Below are positions 47,996 through 57,302 of a DNA stretch of 64,000 nt, piece after piece. The position numbers and the translations under genes were made by a program. This DNA comes from Streptomyces griseus subsp. griseus (GTDB taxonomy: Bacteria; Actinomycetota; Actinomycetes; Streptomycetales; Streptomycetaceae), in contig NZ_CP032543.1 in the NCBI RefSeq assembly GCF_003610995.1, positions 5,332,001 through 5,396,000 on the forward strand, given 5' to 3'. The notes beneath the pieces were generated by a model. It was given only the letters and a program-made list of their open reading frames with translations, had not been told where the DNA came from and searched no databases. Positions within the stretch are counted from its first letter, which is position 1; every line of letters begins with the position of its first letter.

Positions 47996-48535
47996 TCAGC
48001 GCTGCTGGTCGAGGGGGAGCGCGAGGCCGGTCACCTGCTGACGCCGGGGGAAGGCGCCGAGATCACGGGCGGCCCCGGTCAGCACGTCGACCGCGTACAG
48101 CCGGGCGGCACCGCCGGTGTCGCTGATGACGCGCAGCCGGTCGGCCGCCGGGTTGAAGTCGACGCCGAAGTGCCCGCCGGAGAGGGCGACGGTGAGCTGG
48201 GAGACCTTCACGGCCCGGGCGTCGGCCGTACCGAGCGTGTAGACGCCGCCCTGGTCGCCGACGCCGTAGAGCTTCCCGTCCTGCACGCGGAAGTCGATCC
48301 CCACGACCCTGGTGTCCCCGCGCAGCCCGGACACCTTCCCGATGGCCCCGGCGGGCCGGTCCACGGGGAACGCGACCAGCCGCTGATCGGCGGTCAGCCC
48401 GACGGCGGTGAGCGCCTGGTGCCCCCGGTGGCCGGTGCGGGGCCCGCCGTGGCCGTCCGCCGAGGCCAGGGCCGGGGCGGAAAGGGCCGCGAGCACGGAG
48501 ACGGAGACGGCGACGACGGTCCTGCGTGTACGCAT
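47996..48535 (-). CDS. DUF4394 secreted protein, shortened
   Basis: 179 aa from ATG 48535. Signal peptide about residues 1-28 (ALASADG). The N-terminal DUF4394 half is normal (LTADQRLVAFPVD, VGIDFRVQDGKLYGVGDQGG, FGVDFNPAADRLRVISDTG), but then the sequence jumps to the very end of the family (ARLYAVDVLTGAARDLGAFP, QQVTGLALPL). Family members I recall are about 90 residues longer, with the missing repeats in between. Frame is kept. It is convergent with the sortase (11-bp gap). The protein may still fold as a smaller propeller or be defective. Confidence 0.7.
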   Translation of the reverse strand: MRTRRTVVAVSVSVLAALSAPALASADGHGGPRTGHRGHQALTAVGLTADQRLVAFPVDRPAGAIGKVSGLRGDTRVVGIDFRVQDGKLYGVGDQGGVYTLGTADARAVKVSQLTVALSGGHFGVDFNPAADRLRVISDTGGAARLYAVDVLTGAARDLGAFPRRQQVTGLALPLDQQR

Positions 48536-49115
48536 GACGCTCCAGGAGGAGGGGGCGGGTCCCGCCCGGAAGCCGAGCGGTCTCACGGCTGCTTCGGAGC
48601 CCGGGCCCGCGCGGATGGGCCGTATCCCGAAAGGGCACCCGAACGGAGTCATCGACCCAAAGCGAGCGGGTTCCCCGTCGTGCGTTCCCTGCTCTACTCT
48701 TGCGAATGGTGTGCAATAGAGGGGTTTGTGCCTCATTCGGCCCAGTGGTCGGCGTCCGTGTCGTCGTGAGTTTCCGCCCGGCGTTCACCGCGCCCATCTG
48801 CCTTCCCACCGGCCCGTTCGTCCTCCGTGGAACGCGAGGCCGGGCCTGAGGAACCTGCCGGGGATGTGTACGGGCGGGGTTCTGACGTGCTTGGGTACGG
48901 CTGCGTAGTCAAGACGTGCTTGTGTACGGCTGCGTAGTCAAGGGGTCAGGACGGGCCCGCGTTTCATGCCGCCCCGTCGCCCCGTCTCCTGCGAGACCGC
49001 CCGTCGGGCGGTCTTCCGCCGCCGTGCCGGACGTCGTCCCCATCCAGCCCGCCCCGCCCTTCGGCATGCCCTCACGCGTGCCGGGGCAGGGCAGCCAGCA
49101 GACAGAAGGAACAGC
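48536..49115. other. Divergent intergenic region between DUF4394 and DUF4331 genes
   Basis: A 580-bp gap with no credible gene. It must carry promoters for both sides. The clearest element is the pair of 29-bp direct repeats at 48884-48941. A GGAAC word at about 48850 resembles an ECF sigma -35 element, but no matching -10 was settled. Confidence 0.5.
48884..48941 (+). repeat. Two tandem copies of a 29-bp repeat
   Basis: Units 48884-48912 and 48913-48941 differ at one base (gggtacgg against gtgtacgg). They lie about 175 bp upstream of the DUF4331 start and could be a duplicated operator. Confidence 0.9.
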
Positions 49116-50717
49116 GTGAAGGATTCTCAGGCCAGGCCCCGTTCACGGCGCGTCCTGGACCGTTCCCTGCTCGTGCTCGGTACGACCACCCTGGCCGCGG
49201 GACTCGGAGCGATGACCCTCGCCCCGGGCCTCAGCGCCGCCTCCAGCCACCGTGAGGCTCCCCTGATCGCCGGGGACCCGCGGGCGGACAACACCGACGT
49301 GTACGCGTTCACCAGCCCCGACAAGGCCGACACCGTCACGATGGTGGCGAACTGGATCCCCTTCGAGGAGCCCAACGGCGGCCCGAACTTCTACGCGTTC
49401 GGCGACGACCTGCGCTACAACATCAAGATCGACAACACGGGTGACGGCGTCGCCGACGTCACGTACAGCTGGCGCTTCCGCAGCAGCTACCGCGACGACG
49501 CGAACCAGTTCCTCTACAACACCGGCCAGGTCACCTCGTTGAACGACCCGGACCTCAACTTCCGCCAGGTCTACGACCTCGTCGTCACCGCCGAGGGCAG
49601 GAGCCGGACCCTGCTGTCCGGTGTCCCGGCCGCCCCCTCCCGCACCGGCAAGGCGTCGATGCCCGACTACGCGGCCCTCCGCAAGCAGGCCACCTTCGGT
49701 CTGCCGGGCGGCGGCACGACGTACGCGGGCCAGGCCGAGGACCCGTTCTTCGCCGACCTCCGGGTCTTCGACCTCCTCTACGGCGGCGACCTGAGTGAGC
49801 GGGGACAGGACACCCTGGCCGGGTACAACGTCAACACCATCGCCATCCAGATCCCCAAGAAGCAGCTCGCCCTGAGGGGCAACCCCTCCCGCAACCCGGT
49901 CATCGGCGTCTGGTCGACCACCGAGCGTGGCGGCGCCACGGTCAAGGACTCCCGCGACCAGGGCACCGCGGCGCAGTGGAAGCAGGTCTCCCGCCTCGGG
50001 AACCCGCTGGTCAACGAGGTCGTCGTCCCGCTGAAGTTCAAGGACGCCTTCAACACCCTCAACCCCAGCCAGGACCGCACCGTACAGCCGGTCGTCGACA
50101 AGGTGTACGACCCGATCCTGCCCAAGCTCATCCAGCAGGTCTACGGCGTCCCGGCCCCCAAGACCCCCCGCAACGACCTCGCCGAGATCTACCTCACGGG
50201 CATCTGCAAGGCCTGCGGCCCGATCAAGGCCGACCTGAACGCCCACCGCCTCAACAAGGACGCGCCGCTCAAGCGGATCGTCCCGGCGGAGGAGCTGCGC
50301 CTGAACATGGCGGTGCCGCCCACCGCGAAGCCCCAGCGCCTCGGCGTCCTCGCGGGCGACCTGGCCGGCTTCCCGAACGGGCGCCGCCTCGCCGACGACG
50401 TCATCGACATCTCGCTCCAGGCCGTCGAGGGCGCCGCCCAGACCGGTGTGCTCGTCCCCGCGCTCGCGGACGGCGACAAGGTGAACGCCAACGAGGTCCC
50501 GTTCGGCACGTCGTTCCCGTACGTCGCGCTGCCGCACACCAAGAACGTGAACCGCGGCCCCGGCGCGGCCGGGCGCAACGCCGAGCAGGCCTCGACGGAG
50601 AACACCGCGGCGAGCCCCGCCCTGAAGCCGACGCACGCGGCGGCGCTCGCCGGGGCGGGCGCGCTGCTCCTCGGCGTCGGGGGCTTCCGCCTCCGCCGCC
50701 GCGGCAAGGACAGCTGA
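49116..50717 (+). CDS. DUF4331 secreted protein
   Basis: 533 aa from GTG 49116, with AGAAGGA about 7 bases upstream. Signal peptide about residues 1-44, then SSHREAPLIAGDPRADNTDVYAF, the diagnostic start of DUF4331 proteins. The body is beta-rich (FYAFGDDLRYNIKIDNTGDG, FRQVYDLVVTAEGRSRTLLSG). The C-terminus has a hydrophobic helix and RLRRRGKDS, so it is probably membrane- or wall-attached. The family has no agreed biochemical role. It forms a set with the TPR protein and NicO-type transporter downstream, perhaps for metal handling. Confidence 0.88.
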   Translation: MKDSQARPRSRRVLDRSLLVLGTTTLAAGLGAMTLAPGLSAASSHREAPLIAGDPRADNTDVYAFTSPDKADTVTMVANWIPFEEPNGGPNFYAFGDDLRYNIKIDNTGDGVADVTYSWRFRSSYRDDANQFLYNTGQVTSLNDPDLNFRQVYDLVVTAEGRSRTLLSGVPAAPSRTGKASMPDYAALRKQATFGLPGGGTTYAGQAEDPFFADLRVFDLLYGGDLSERGQDTLAGYNVNTIAIQIPKKQLALRGNPSRNPVIGVWSTTERGGATVKDSRDQGTAAQWKQVSRLGNPLVNEVVVPLKFKDAFNTLNPSQDRTVQPVVDKVYDPILPKLIQQVYGVPAPKTPRNDLAEIYLTGICKACGPIKADLNAHRLNKDAPLKRIVPAEELRLNMAVPPTAKPQRLGVLAGDLAGFPNGRRLADDVIDISLQAVEGAAQTGVLVPALADGDKVNANEVPFGTSFPYVALPHTKNVNRGPGAAGRNAEQASTENTAASPALKPTHAAALAGAGALLLGVGGFRLRRRGKDS

Positions 50718-50807
50718 ACCGGCCGCAGCGAGAACAGCTGCACCGGCCGGAGCAAGAACGGCTGCACCGGCCGGAGCAAGAACAGCTGAACCGGCCGCAG
50801 CAGAAGG
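50713..50807 (+). repeat. Four tandem 24-bp repeats overlapping the DUF4331 stop codon
   Basis: Units begin at 50713, 50737, 50761 and 50785. Each starts gctgaaccgg or gctgcaccgg; in the first unit this includes the TGA stop. The period is a multiple of three, so a change of the stop would extend the protein with TGRSxNxC-like octapeptides. Confidence 0.88.
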
Positions 50808-50825
50808 CGGATCGAGGCCACGAAG

Positions 50826-50862
50826 GTGTCCGGGCCGGGGAGCACCACCCCGGCCCGGACAC
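50826..50862 (+). terminator. Terminator hairpin
   Basis: Perfect 15-bp arms (50826-50840, 50848-50862) with a 7-base loop lie between the DUF4331 repeats and the TPR gene. Confidence 0.8.
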
Positions 50863-50887
50863 CGCCGAACCATGGGGATGACCTTTC

Positions 50888-52240
50888 GTGCACCCGGACC
50901 ACACCACACCCACGGCACCTACGCACACCCCGCCGAAGGGCCGCGGGCGACTGCGGAGCATCGCGTTCACCCTGGCGCTGGGCGCGGCGATGTTCGCTGC
51001 CGGCGCCGTCCTGCTGACCCCCGACGGGACCACCGCTCCCCGCCCGGCGGACCACGGCCGAGCAGCGGGTGCGCCCCGTGGGTCGATCGAAGCGCTCCAG
51101 GCCCGGGTGACCCGGCTGCCGAAGGACCCGGGCGGCTGGGCAGCCCTCGGAATGGCCTACGTCCAGCAGGCCCGCACCACCGCCGACCCGGCCACCTACG
51201 ACCGGGCCGAAAAGGCGCTGCGGACCTCCCTCTCCGTACAGAGTGAGGACAACACGGACGCGGAGACCGCGATGGGAGCCCTCGCCGCGGCCCGCCACGA
51301 CTTCCCCACCGCGCTCCACTGGGCCCGCAGGGCCACCGCCGGCGACCCCTACAGCTCCTCCGCCCACGGTGTACTCGCCGACGCCTGCACCCAGTTGGGT
51401 CGTTACGACGAAGCCGACGAGGCCGTGCAGAGGATGGTGGACCTGCGCCCGGACGCCGCCTCCCTCGCCCGCGCCTCGTACGCCTTCGAGCTCAAGGGGG
51501 AGACCGCTCGGGCCCGCGCCCTGATGCGGCGCTCACTGGCGGCAGCGGCCACCCCGGCCGACACGGCGTTCGCCCACAACGTCCTGGCGTCCCTGGACCT
51601 CCAGGACGCCGACCCCCGGGCAGCGCTCGCCGAGACACGCACCGGGCTCACCGCGGCCCCCGACGACGCGGCACTCCTGGAGACCCGGGCCCGCGCGCAC
51701 CTGGCCCTGGGCGACACCACCCAGGCCGTGGCCGACTACCGGGCGGCCGTCGCGATCGCCCCCCTGCCGCACCACCTGCTGGGCCTGGCCGAGTTGGAGC
51801 AGTCCCTGGGAAACGGCGCGCAGGCCGAGGAGAGTTACGCGGTCCTACGCGCCCAGGACCGCATCCGGGAAGCCGCAGGCGACCCGGCCGACACGGACGC
51901 GATCCTCTTCGAAGCCGACCACGGCAACCCGCGAAGAGCCGTGGCCATGGCCGAACAGACGCTGCGCGCCCGGCCGTTCATCGCCGTACACGACGCGTAC
52001 GCCTGGGCCCTGCACCGAGCGGGCCGGGACACCGAAGCCCTCGCCCAGGCCGACGAAGCCCTGGCCCTGGGCACCCGCAGCGCGCTCTTCCGCTACCACC
52101 GCGCCGCCATCCACCACGCCCTCGGCAACCCCGAAGCGGCCCGCCGCGACCTGACCGAAGCGCTGCGCGAGCCGGGCTTCCACCCCCTGCACGCCGACGC
52201 CGCCCGTGACCTGCTCCAGCGAATCGACACCACACCATGA
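50888..52240 (+). CDS. Tetratricopeptide-repeat membrane protein
   Basis: 450 aa from GTG 50888. One membrane helix near the N-terminus (about 25-45) is followed by about ten TPR-like helix pairs (for example WAALGMAYVQQA, SSAHGVLADACTQLGRYDEA, ALLETRARAHLALGDTTQAVADY). It is likely tethered to the membrane as a scaffold for protein contacts. It is coupled to the NicO-type gene by a 4-bp overlap (52237-52240), so both proteins probably act together. Confidence 0.88.
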   Translation: MHPDHTTPTAPTHTPPKGRGRLRSIAFTLALGAAMFAAGAVLLTPDGTTAPRPADHGRAAGAPRGSIEALQARVTRLPKDPGGWAALGMAYVQQARTTADPATYDRAEKALRTSLSVQSEDNTDAETAMGALAAARHDFPTALHWARRATAGDPYSSSAHGVLADACTQLGRYDEADEAVQRMVDLRPDAASLARASYAFELKGETARARALMRRSLAAAATPADTAFAHNVLASLDLQDADPRAALAETRTGLTAAPDDAALLETRARAHLALGDTTQAVADYRAAVAIAPLPHHLLGLAELEQSLGNGAQAEESYAVLRAQDRIREAAGDPADTDAILFEADHGNPRRAVAMAEQTLRARPFIAVHDAYAWALHRAGRDTEALAQADEALALGTRSALFRYHRAAIHHALGNPEAARRDLTEALREPGFHPLHADAARDLLQRIDTTP

Positions 52241-53913
52241 CCTGCACCCTGCGCCGAGCCCTCGCCACCCTGACCCTCGCCGCCGTCGCGAGCGTGGCAT
52301 CGGCCCCCGCCGCCACGGCCCACCCGCTCGGCAACTTCAGCGTCAACCACCACACGGGCCTCATTCTCCGGCCCGACCGGATCGACGCCCAGGTCGTGGT
52401 CGACCGCGCGGAGATCTCGACCCTCCAGGAACGCCCCGCCATCGACACCGACCACGACGGCCTGATCAGCGACAGCGAATCGCGCGCCCACGCCGAGAAG
52501 ACCTGTTCCGACCTGAGCGGCCGGCTCCACCTGAGCGTGGGCGGCACGCGGGCGGACTGGCAGCGGACCTCGGCCACGCTGGTGTACGAGGACGGGGAGG
52601 CGGGCCTCAGAACCAGCCGCCTCACCTGCGCGCTGACCACCCCGGCAGACCTCACCGAGGCCGCCGGCATCCGAGCCGAGACGACCTACGACACCACGCG
52701 CATCGGCTGGCACGAGATGACCGCCACCGGCCAGGGCGTCCGGATCACCCGCACCGACGTACCGGAGACCTCCACCACCCAGGAGCTGCGCCGCTACCCC
52801 CAGGACCCCCTGGCCTCCCCCCTCGACCAGCGCACGGCAGAACTGCGCAGCGAGCCCGGGCAGGGTACGGGCCCCCTCCCGTCCGTGGCGGCGGACCTTC
52901 CCGGCGCGGGCGTGGTCAGCCAGGTACTCGCCAAGGTCACCGGAGCGTTCGACGCCCTCGTCGGAGCCCGCGAGATCACCCTGCCCGTGGGCCTGCTGGC
53001 CCTGCTCCTGGCCCTGGTCCTCGGAGCCTCCCACGCGGCGATGCCCGGCCACGGCAAGACCATCATGGCCGCCTACCTGGCCGGCCGCCGAGGCACCCGC
53101 CGGGACGCCCTCACGGTCGGCGCCACCGTCACCCTCACCCACACCGCGGGCGTCCTCGTCCTCGGCCTGGCCCTCCCGGTCTCCACCCATCTGGCAGGCG
53201 AAATGGCCCTGTTGTGGCTCGGCGCCGCCAGCGGCCTCCTGGTCACGGGCATCGGCCTCTGGCTCTTCCTGGGCGCGGTGCGGGGCAGACCACAACACAA
53301 CCACCATCACCACGGCCACGGCCACGGAGGCCACGACCACGGGCACAGCCACGCTGACGGAGGCCACCACCACGACCACGATCACCCCCGTCCGCACCAC
53401 CACGGGCCGGTCGCACCGGTCCCGGCGCCCGCCGGGCCGCCGGCCGGGGAACTCCGGGCCGACTCCACGGTCGCCACCCTCGCCCCGCCGAACCAAGAAC
53501 AAGAGCAGGACCAAGGCCACCACCACCACGACCACCCGTCAGGCACGTCACCGGCCCCCGACAAGCCCCGGCGCACGAGCAGGACCGGCCTCATCGGCAT
53601 GGGCATCGCGGGCGGCCTCGTCCCCAGCCCCTCCGCCCTCGTGGTGCTCCTCGGTGCCGTAGCCCTGGGCCGTACGGCCTTCGGCGTGCTCCTCGTCGTC
53701 GGCTACGGACTCGGCATGGCCGCCACGCTCACCCTCGCCGGGCTCCTCCTCGTCCGCCTGCGCGAACGGATCGAGAGCCACGACCGGACCAGGACCCTCC
53801 GCCACCACCCCCTGCTCCGGAAGCTGGCCCGGACCGGCCCCGTGATCACCTCGCTCCTCGTCGTCGCCGTCGGCCTCGGCCTGACCCTGCGCGCGGCGAC
53901 GGGGAACGGCTAG
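52237..53913 (+). CDS. NicO-type nickel/cobalt transporter with His-rich loop
   Basis: 558 aa. Signal peptide and an extracellular domain (about 30-230) with HPLGNFSVNHHTGL, rich in possible metal ligands. Then come six membrane helices in two groups of three: the first has GASHAAMPGHGKT, the second GGLVPSPSALVVLLG, both NicO signatures. Between them lies a loop of about 90 residues with many His/Asp (HHHHGHGHGGHDHGHSHADGG-like), a typical metal buffer. It probably exports or imports Ni/Co or another divalent metal. No urease or hydrogenase genes are nearby. Confidence 0.88.
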   Translation: MTCTLRRALATLTLAAVASVASAPAATAHPLGNFSVNHHTGLILRPDRIDAQVVVDRAEISTLQERPAIDTDHDGLISDSESRAHAEKTCSDLSGRLHLSVGGTRADWQRTSATLVYEDGEAGLRTSRLTCALTTPADLTEAAGIRAETTYDTTRIGWHEMTATGQGVRITRTDVPETSTTQELRRYPQDPLASPLDQRTAELRSEPGQGTGPLPSVAADLPGAGVVSQVLAKVTGAFDALVGAREITLPVGLLALLLALVLGASHAAMPGHGKTIMAAYLAGRRGTRRDALTVGATVTLTHTAGVLVLGLALPVSTHLAGEMALLWLGAASGLLVTGIGLWLFLGAVRGRPQHNHHHHGHGHGGHDHGHSHADGGHHHDHDHPRPHHHGPVAPVPAPAGPPAGELRADSTVATLAPPNQEQEQDQGHHHHDHPSGTSPAPDKPRRTSRTGLIGMGIAGGLVPSPSALVVLLGAVALGRTAFGVLLVVGYGLGMAATLTLAGLLLVRLRERIESHDRTRTLRHHPLLRKLARTGPVITSLLVVAVGLGLTLRAATGNG

Positions 53914-53968
53914 CTCCGGGGTCCGCTCACTCCGGTGGACGGCGACCGGGCGGGTCGCGGCCAGGGCG

Positions 53969-55354
53969 TCAGCACTCGATGATGTTCACCGCGAGCCCGC
54001 CCCGCGCCGTCTCCTTGTACTTGACGCTCATGTCGGCCCCCGTCTCCTTCATCGTCTTGATGACCTTGTCCAGCGAGACCTTGTGGCTGCCGTCCCCCCG
54101 CAGCGCCATCTTCGCCGCCGTGACCGCCTTCACCGCCGCCATGCCGTTGCGCTCGATGCACGGGATCTGGACCAGGCCGCCGACCGGGTCGCAGGTCAGG
54201 CCCAGGTTGTGTTCCATGCCGATCTCGGCGGCGTTCTCCACCTGCTCGGGGGAGCCGCCCAGGACCTCGGCGAGGGCGCCGGCCGCCATGGAGCAGGCCG
54301 AGCCGACCTCGCCCTGGCAGCCGACCTCGGCGCCGGAGATGGAGGCGTTCTCCTTGAAGAGGAGGCCGATCGCGCCGGCGGCGAGGAGGAAGCGGACGAC
54401 GCTGTCCTCCTTCTCCGTCTCGGTGCAGCCGGCCGAGGCGAAGTTCATGTAGTAGTGCAGGACGGCCGGGATGATGCCCGCCGCGCCGTTGGTGGGGGCC
54501 GTGACCACGCGGCCGCCCGCCGCGTTCTCCTCGTTGACCGCCATCGCGTAGAGGGTGATCCACTCCATCGCGTGGGCCTGCGGGTCGCCCTCGGCGCGGA
54601 GCTGGCGGGCCGAGTTGGCGGCGCGGCGGCGGACCTTGAGGCCGCCGGGGAGGATGCCCTCGTGGGACATACCGCGTGAGACGCAGGCCTGCATGACCCG
54701 CCAGATGTCCAGCAGCCCGGCGCGGATCTCCGCCTCGGTGCGCCAGGCCAGCTCGTTCTCCAGCATCATCCGGGAGATGGAGAGTCCGGTCTCCCGGGCC
54801 AGGCGCAGCAGCTCGTCGCCGGTGCGGAAGGGGTGCCGCAGGGCTGTGTCGTCGGGGACGATCGGGTTCTCGCCCGCCACCGCGTCCTCGTCCACGACGA
54901 AGCCGCCGCCGACCGAGTAGTACGTCTTCTCCAGGACCGGGGCGCCCTCGGTGTCGTACGCGAAGATCGTCATGCCGTTGGCGTGGTACGGGAGGGCCTT
55001 GCGGCGGTGCAGGACCAGGTCGTCGTCGAAGGCGAACGCGATCTCGTGCATGCCGAGCAGGTTGATCCGGCCCGAGGAACGGATCTCGTCGACCCGGGCG
55101 TCGGCGCTCTCCACGTCGACCGTCTGCGGGGACTCGCCCTCCAGGCCGAGCAGGACCGCCTTCGGGGTGCCGTGGCCGTGCCCGGTCGCGCCGAGGGAGC
55201 CGTACAGCTCGGCCCGTATCGAGGTGGTGTGCGCGAGCAGGCCCTCGTTCTTCAGGCGGCGCGCGAACATCCGGGCGGCCCGCATCGGGCCCACCGTGTG
55301 GGAGCTGGACGGGCCGATGCCGACCGAGAAGAGGTCGAAGACCGAGATGGCCAC
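53969..55354 (-). CDS. sdaA: L-serine ammonia-lyase (iron-sulfur type)
   Basis: 461 aa. The beta domain ([21 protein letters not shown]) and the catalytic alpha domain ([64 protein letters not shown]) contain the cysteines that hold the 4Fe-4S cluster. It converts L-serine to pyruvate and ammonia. It is the last gene of the gcvT-gcvH-glyA-sdaA series, so glycine made into serine by GlyA can be broken down to pyruvate when glycine is plentiful. The gap to glyA (170 bp) holds a hairpin that may lower its expression. Confidence 0.95.
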   Translation of the reverse strand: MAISVFDLFSVGIGPSSSHTVGPMRAARMFARRLKNEGLLAHTTSIRAELYGSLGATGHGHGTPKAVLLGLEGESPQTVDVESADARVDEIRSSGRINLLGMHEIAFAFDDDLVLHRRKALPYHANGMTIFAYDTEGAPVLEKTYYSVGGGFVVDEDAVAGENPIVPDDTALRHPFRTGDELLRLARETGLSISRMMLENELAWRTEAEIRAGLLDIWRVMQACVSRGMSHEGILPGGLKVRRRAANSARQLRAEGDPQAHAMEWITLYAMAVNEENAAGGRVVTAPTNGAAGIIPAVLHYYMNFASAGCTETEKEDSVVRFLLAAGAIGLLFKENASISGAEVGCQGEVGSACSMAAGALAEVLGGSPEQVENAAEIGMEHNLGLTCDPVGGLVQIPCIERNGMAAVKAVTAAKMALRGDGSHKVSLDKVIKTMKETGADMSVKYKETARGGLAVNIIEC

Positions 55355-55453
55355 GGGAGGACTCCTTGGGGGGTTGGAAGACGCCGTTGTCTGCCTGGGC
55401 GGTGCGAGGACAAGCGGGGAAAGCGGGAGAAATGCAAACCAAAGGGCAAGGAA

Positions 55454-55494
55454 CGGGGCACCGCGCTCACTCGTCCAGTGTGCGCGGTGCCCCG
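55454..55494 (-). terminator. Terminator or attenuating hairpin after glyA
   Basis: 13-bp perfect arms (55454-55466, 55482-55494) lie between glyA and sdaA on the minus strand. Confidence 0.75.
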
Positions 55495-55523
55495 TCGCGA
55501 TGCGCGGAACCGCAGGCCAGGTG

Positions 55524-56783
55524 CTACTTCAGGCCGGGGTACAGCGGGAACTTCTCGGCCAACGCCACGACGCGGGCCTTGAGGTCGTCCGCGTCGTACG
55601 ACGGCTTGAGGGCGGCGGCGATGATCTCCGCGACCTCGGTGAAGTCCTCGGCGCCGAAGCCGCGGGTGGCGAGCGCCGGGGTGCCGATCCGCAGGCCCGA
55701 GGTGACCATCGGGGGGCGCGGGTCGTTCGGGATGGCGTTCCGGTTGACCGTGATGCCCAGCTCGTGGAGCCGGTCCTCGGCCTGCTGGCCGTCCAGCTCG
55801 GAGTTGCGCAGGTCGACCAGGACCAGGTGCACGTCGGTGCCGCCGGAGAGGACGGAGACGCCCACCTCGGTGACGTCCGGCTGGACCAGGCGCTCGGCGA
55901 GGATGCGGGCGCCGTCCAGGGTGCGCTGCTGGCGCTCCTTGAACTCCTCGCCCGCCGCGATCTTGAACGAGACCGCCTTGGCCGCGATCACGTGCTCCAG
56001 CGGGCCGCCCTGCTGACCCGGGAAGACCGCCGAGTTGATCTTCTTGGCGAGCTCCTGCGTGGAGAGGATCACACCACCGCGCGGACCGCCGAGGGTCTTG
56101 TGCGTGGTGGTGGTGACGACATGGGCGTGCTCCACCGGGTTGGGGTGCAGACCGGCCGCGACCAGGCCCGCGAAGTGCGCCATGTCGACCATCAGGTACG
56201 CGCCGACCTCGTCCGCGATGCGGCGGAAGGCGGCGAAGTCCAGCTGGCGCGGGTAGGCGGACCAGCCGGCGACGATCAGCTTCGGCTGGGACTCCTTGGC
56301 GAGGCGCTCGACCTCCTCCATGTCCACCAGGCCGCTCTCGTCGACGTGGTAGGGGACCACGTTGTAGAGCTTGCCGGAGAAGTTGATCTTCATGCCGTGG
56401 GTCAGGTGACCGCCGTGGGCCAGGTTCAGGCCCATGATCGTGTCGCCCGGCTTCAGCAGCGCGAACATCGCGGCGGCGTTCGCCTGCGCACCGGAGTGCG
56501 GCTGGACGTTGGCGGCCTCGGCGCCGAACAGGGCCTTGATCCGGTCGATCGCGATCTGCTCGACCACGTCGACGTGCTCACAGCCGCCGTAGTAGCGGCG
56601 GCCGGGGTAGCCCTCGGCGTACTTGTTGGTGAGGACGGAGCCCTGCGCCTCCATGACCGCGACCGGAGCGAAGTTCTCCGAGGCGATCATTTCGAGGGTG
56701 GACTGCTGGCGGTGGAGCTCGGCGTCGACAGCGGCGGCGACGTCCGGGTCCAGCTCGTGGAGGGAGGAGTTCAGAAGCGACAT
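55524..56783 (-). CDS. glyA: Serine hydroxymethyltransferase
   Basis: 419 aa. The PLP lysine is in [16 protein letters not shown] (about residue 229), and the folate/substrate residues ([23 protein letters not shown]) are in place. It interconverts serine and glycine with tetrahydrofolate/methylene-tetrahydrofolate. Here it sits with glycine-cleavage genes, so it likely uses methylene-THF from glycine cleavage to turn a second glycine into serine. It lies 19 bp downstream of gcvH. Confidence 0.97.
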   Translation of the reverse strand: MSLLNSSLHELDPDVAAAVDAELHRQQSTLEMIASENFAPVAVMEAQGSVLTNKYAEGYPGRRYYGGCEHVDVVEQIAIDRIKALFGAEAANVQPHSGAQANAAAMFALLKPGDTIMGLNLAHGGHLTHGMKINFSGKLYNVVPYHVDESGLVDMEEVERLAKESQPKLIVAGWSAYPRQLDFAAFRRIADEVGAYLMVDMAHFAGLVAAGLHPNPVEHAHVVTTTTHKTLGGPRGGVILSTQELAKKINSAVFPGQQGGPLEHVIAAKAVSFKIAAGEEFKERQQRTLDGARILAERLVQPDVTEVGVSVLSGGTDVHLVLVDLRNSELDGQQAEDRLHELGITVNRNAIPNDPRPPMVTSGLRIGTPALATRGFGAEDFTEVAEIIAAALKPSYDADDLKARVVALAEKFPLYPGLK

Positions 56784-56802
56784 CAGGGGGTCCCTTAAGG
56801 TC

Positions 56803-57180
56803 TCAGTTGCCGGAGAACGCGGTGTACTCGTCGGCGGAGAGCAGGTCGGCCGGCTCCTCCGTGACGCGCACCTTGAACAGCCAGCCGCCCTCGAAGGGAG
56901 CGGAGTTCACCAGCGAGGGGTCGTCCACGACGTCCTGGTTGGCCGCCGTCACCTCACCGGTCACCGGCGAGTACAGATCGCTGACCGACTTGGTCGACTC
57001 CAGCTCACCGCAGGTCTCGCCCGCGGTCACCGTGTCACCGACCTCCGGAAGCTGGGCGTAGACGACGTCACCGAGCGCGTTGGCCGCGTACTCCGTGATG
57101 CCGATCGTGGCCACGCCGTCCTCGACGGCCGACAGCCACTCGTGCTCCTTGCTGTACCGCAGCTGCTGGGGGTTGCTCAT
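56803..57180 (-). CDS. gcvH: Glycine cleavage system H protein
   Basis: 125 aa. The lipoyl-attachment lysine is in [12 protein letters not shown] (about residue 63). The protein carries the aminomethyl group between GcvP and GcvT. Length and fold are standard. gcvP is not in this window, as is usual when it is encoded elsewhere. Confidence 0.97.
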   Translation of the reverse strand: MSNPQQLRYSKEHEWLSAVEDGVATIGITEYAANALGDVVYAQLPEVGDTVTAGETCGELESTKSVSDLYSPVTGEVTAANQDVVDDPSLVNSAPFEGGWLFKVRVTEEPADLLSADEYTAFSGN

Positions 57181-57302
57181 GACCTGAATTCTCCTGTACG
57201 CGGGGGAGTGCTGATGAACGGTGGTCTTACGGTGTGAGACGGAGGTACGTCACTTCCGTGACGTCCGCACGCCGATGTGAAGGCCCGGTTTCCTCCGGGA
57301 TA

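Noticed and set aside
53300..53560. Repetitive ccac/gaccac stretch as a CRISPR-like or regulatory repeat
   Set aside because: It encodes the His-rich metal loop of the NicO protein; repeats arise from His/Asp codons.
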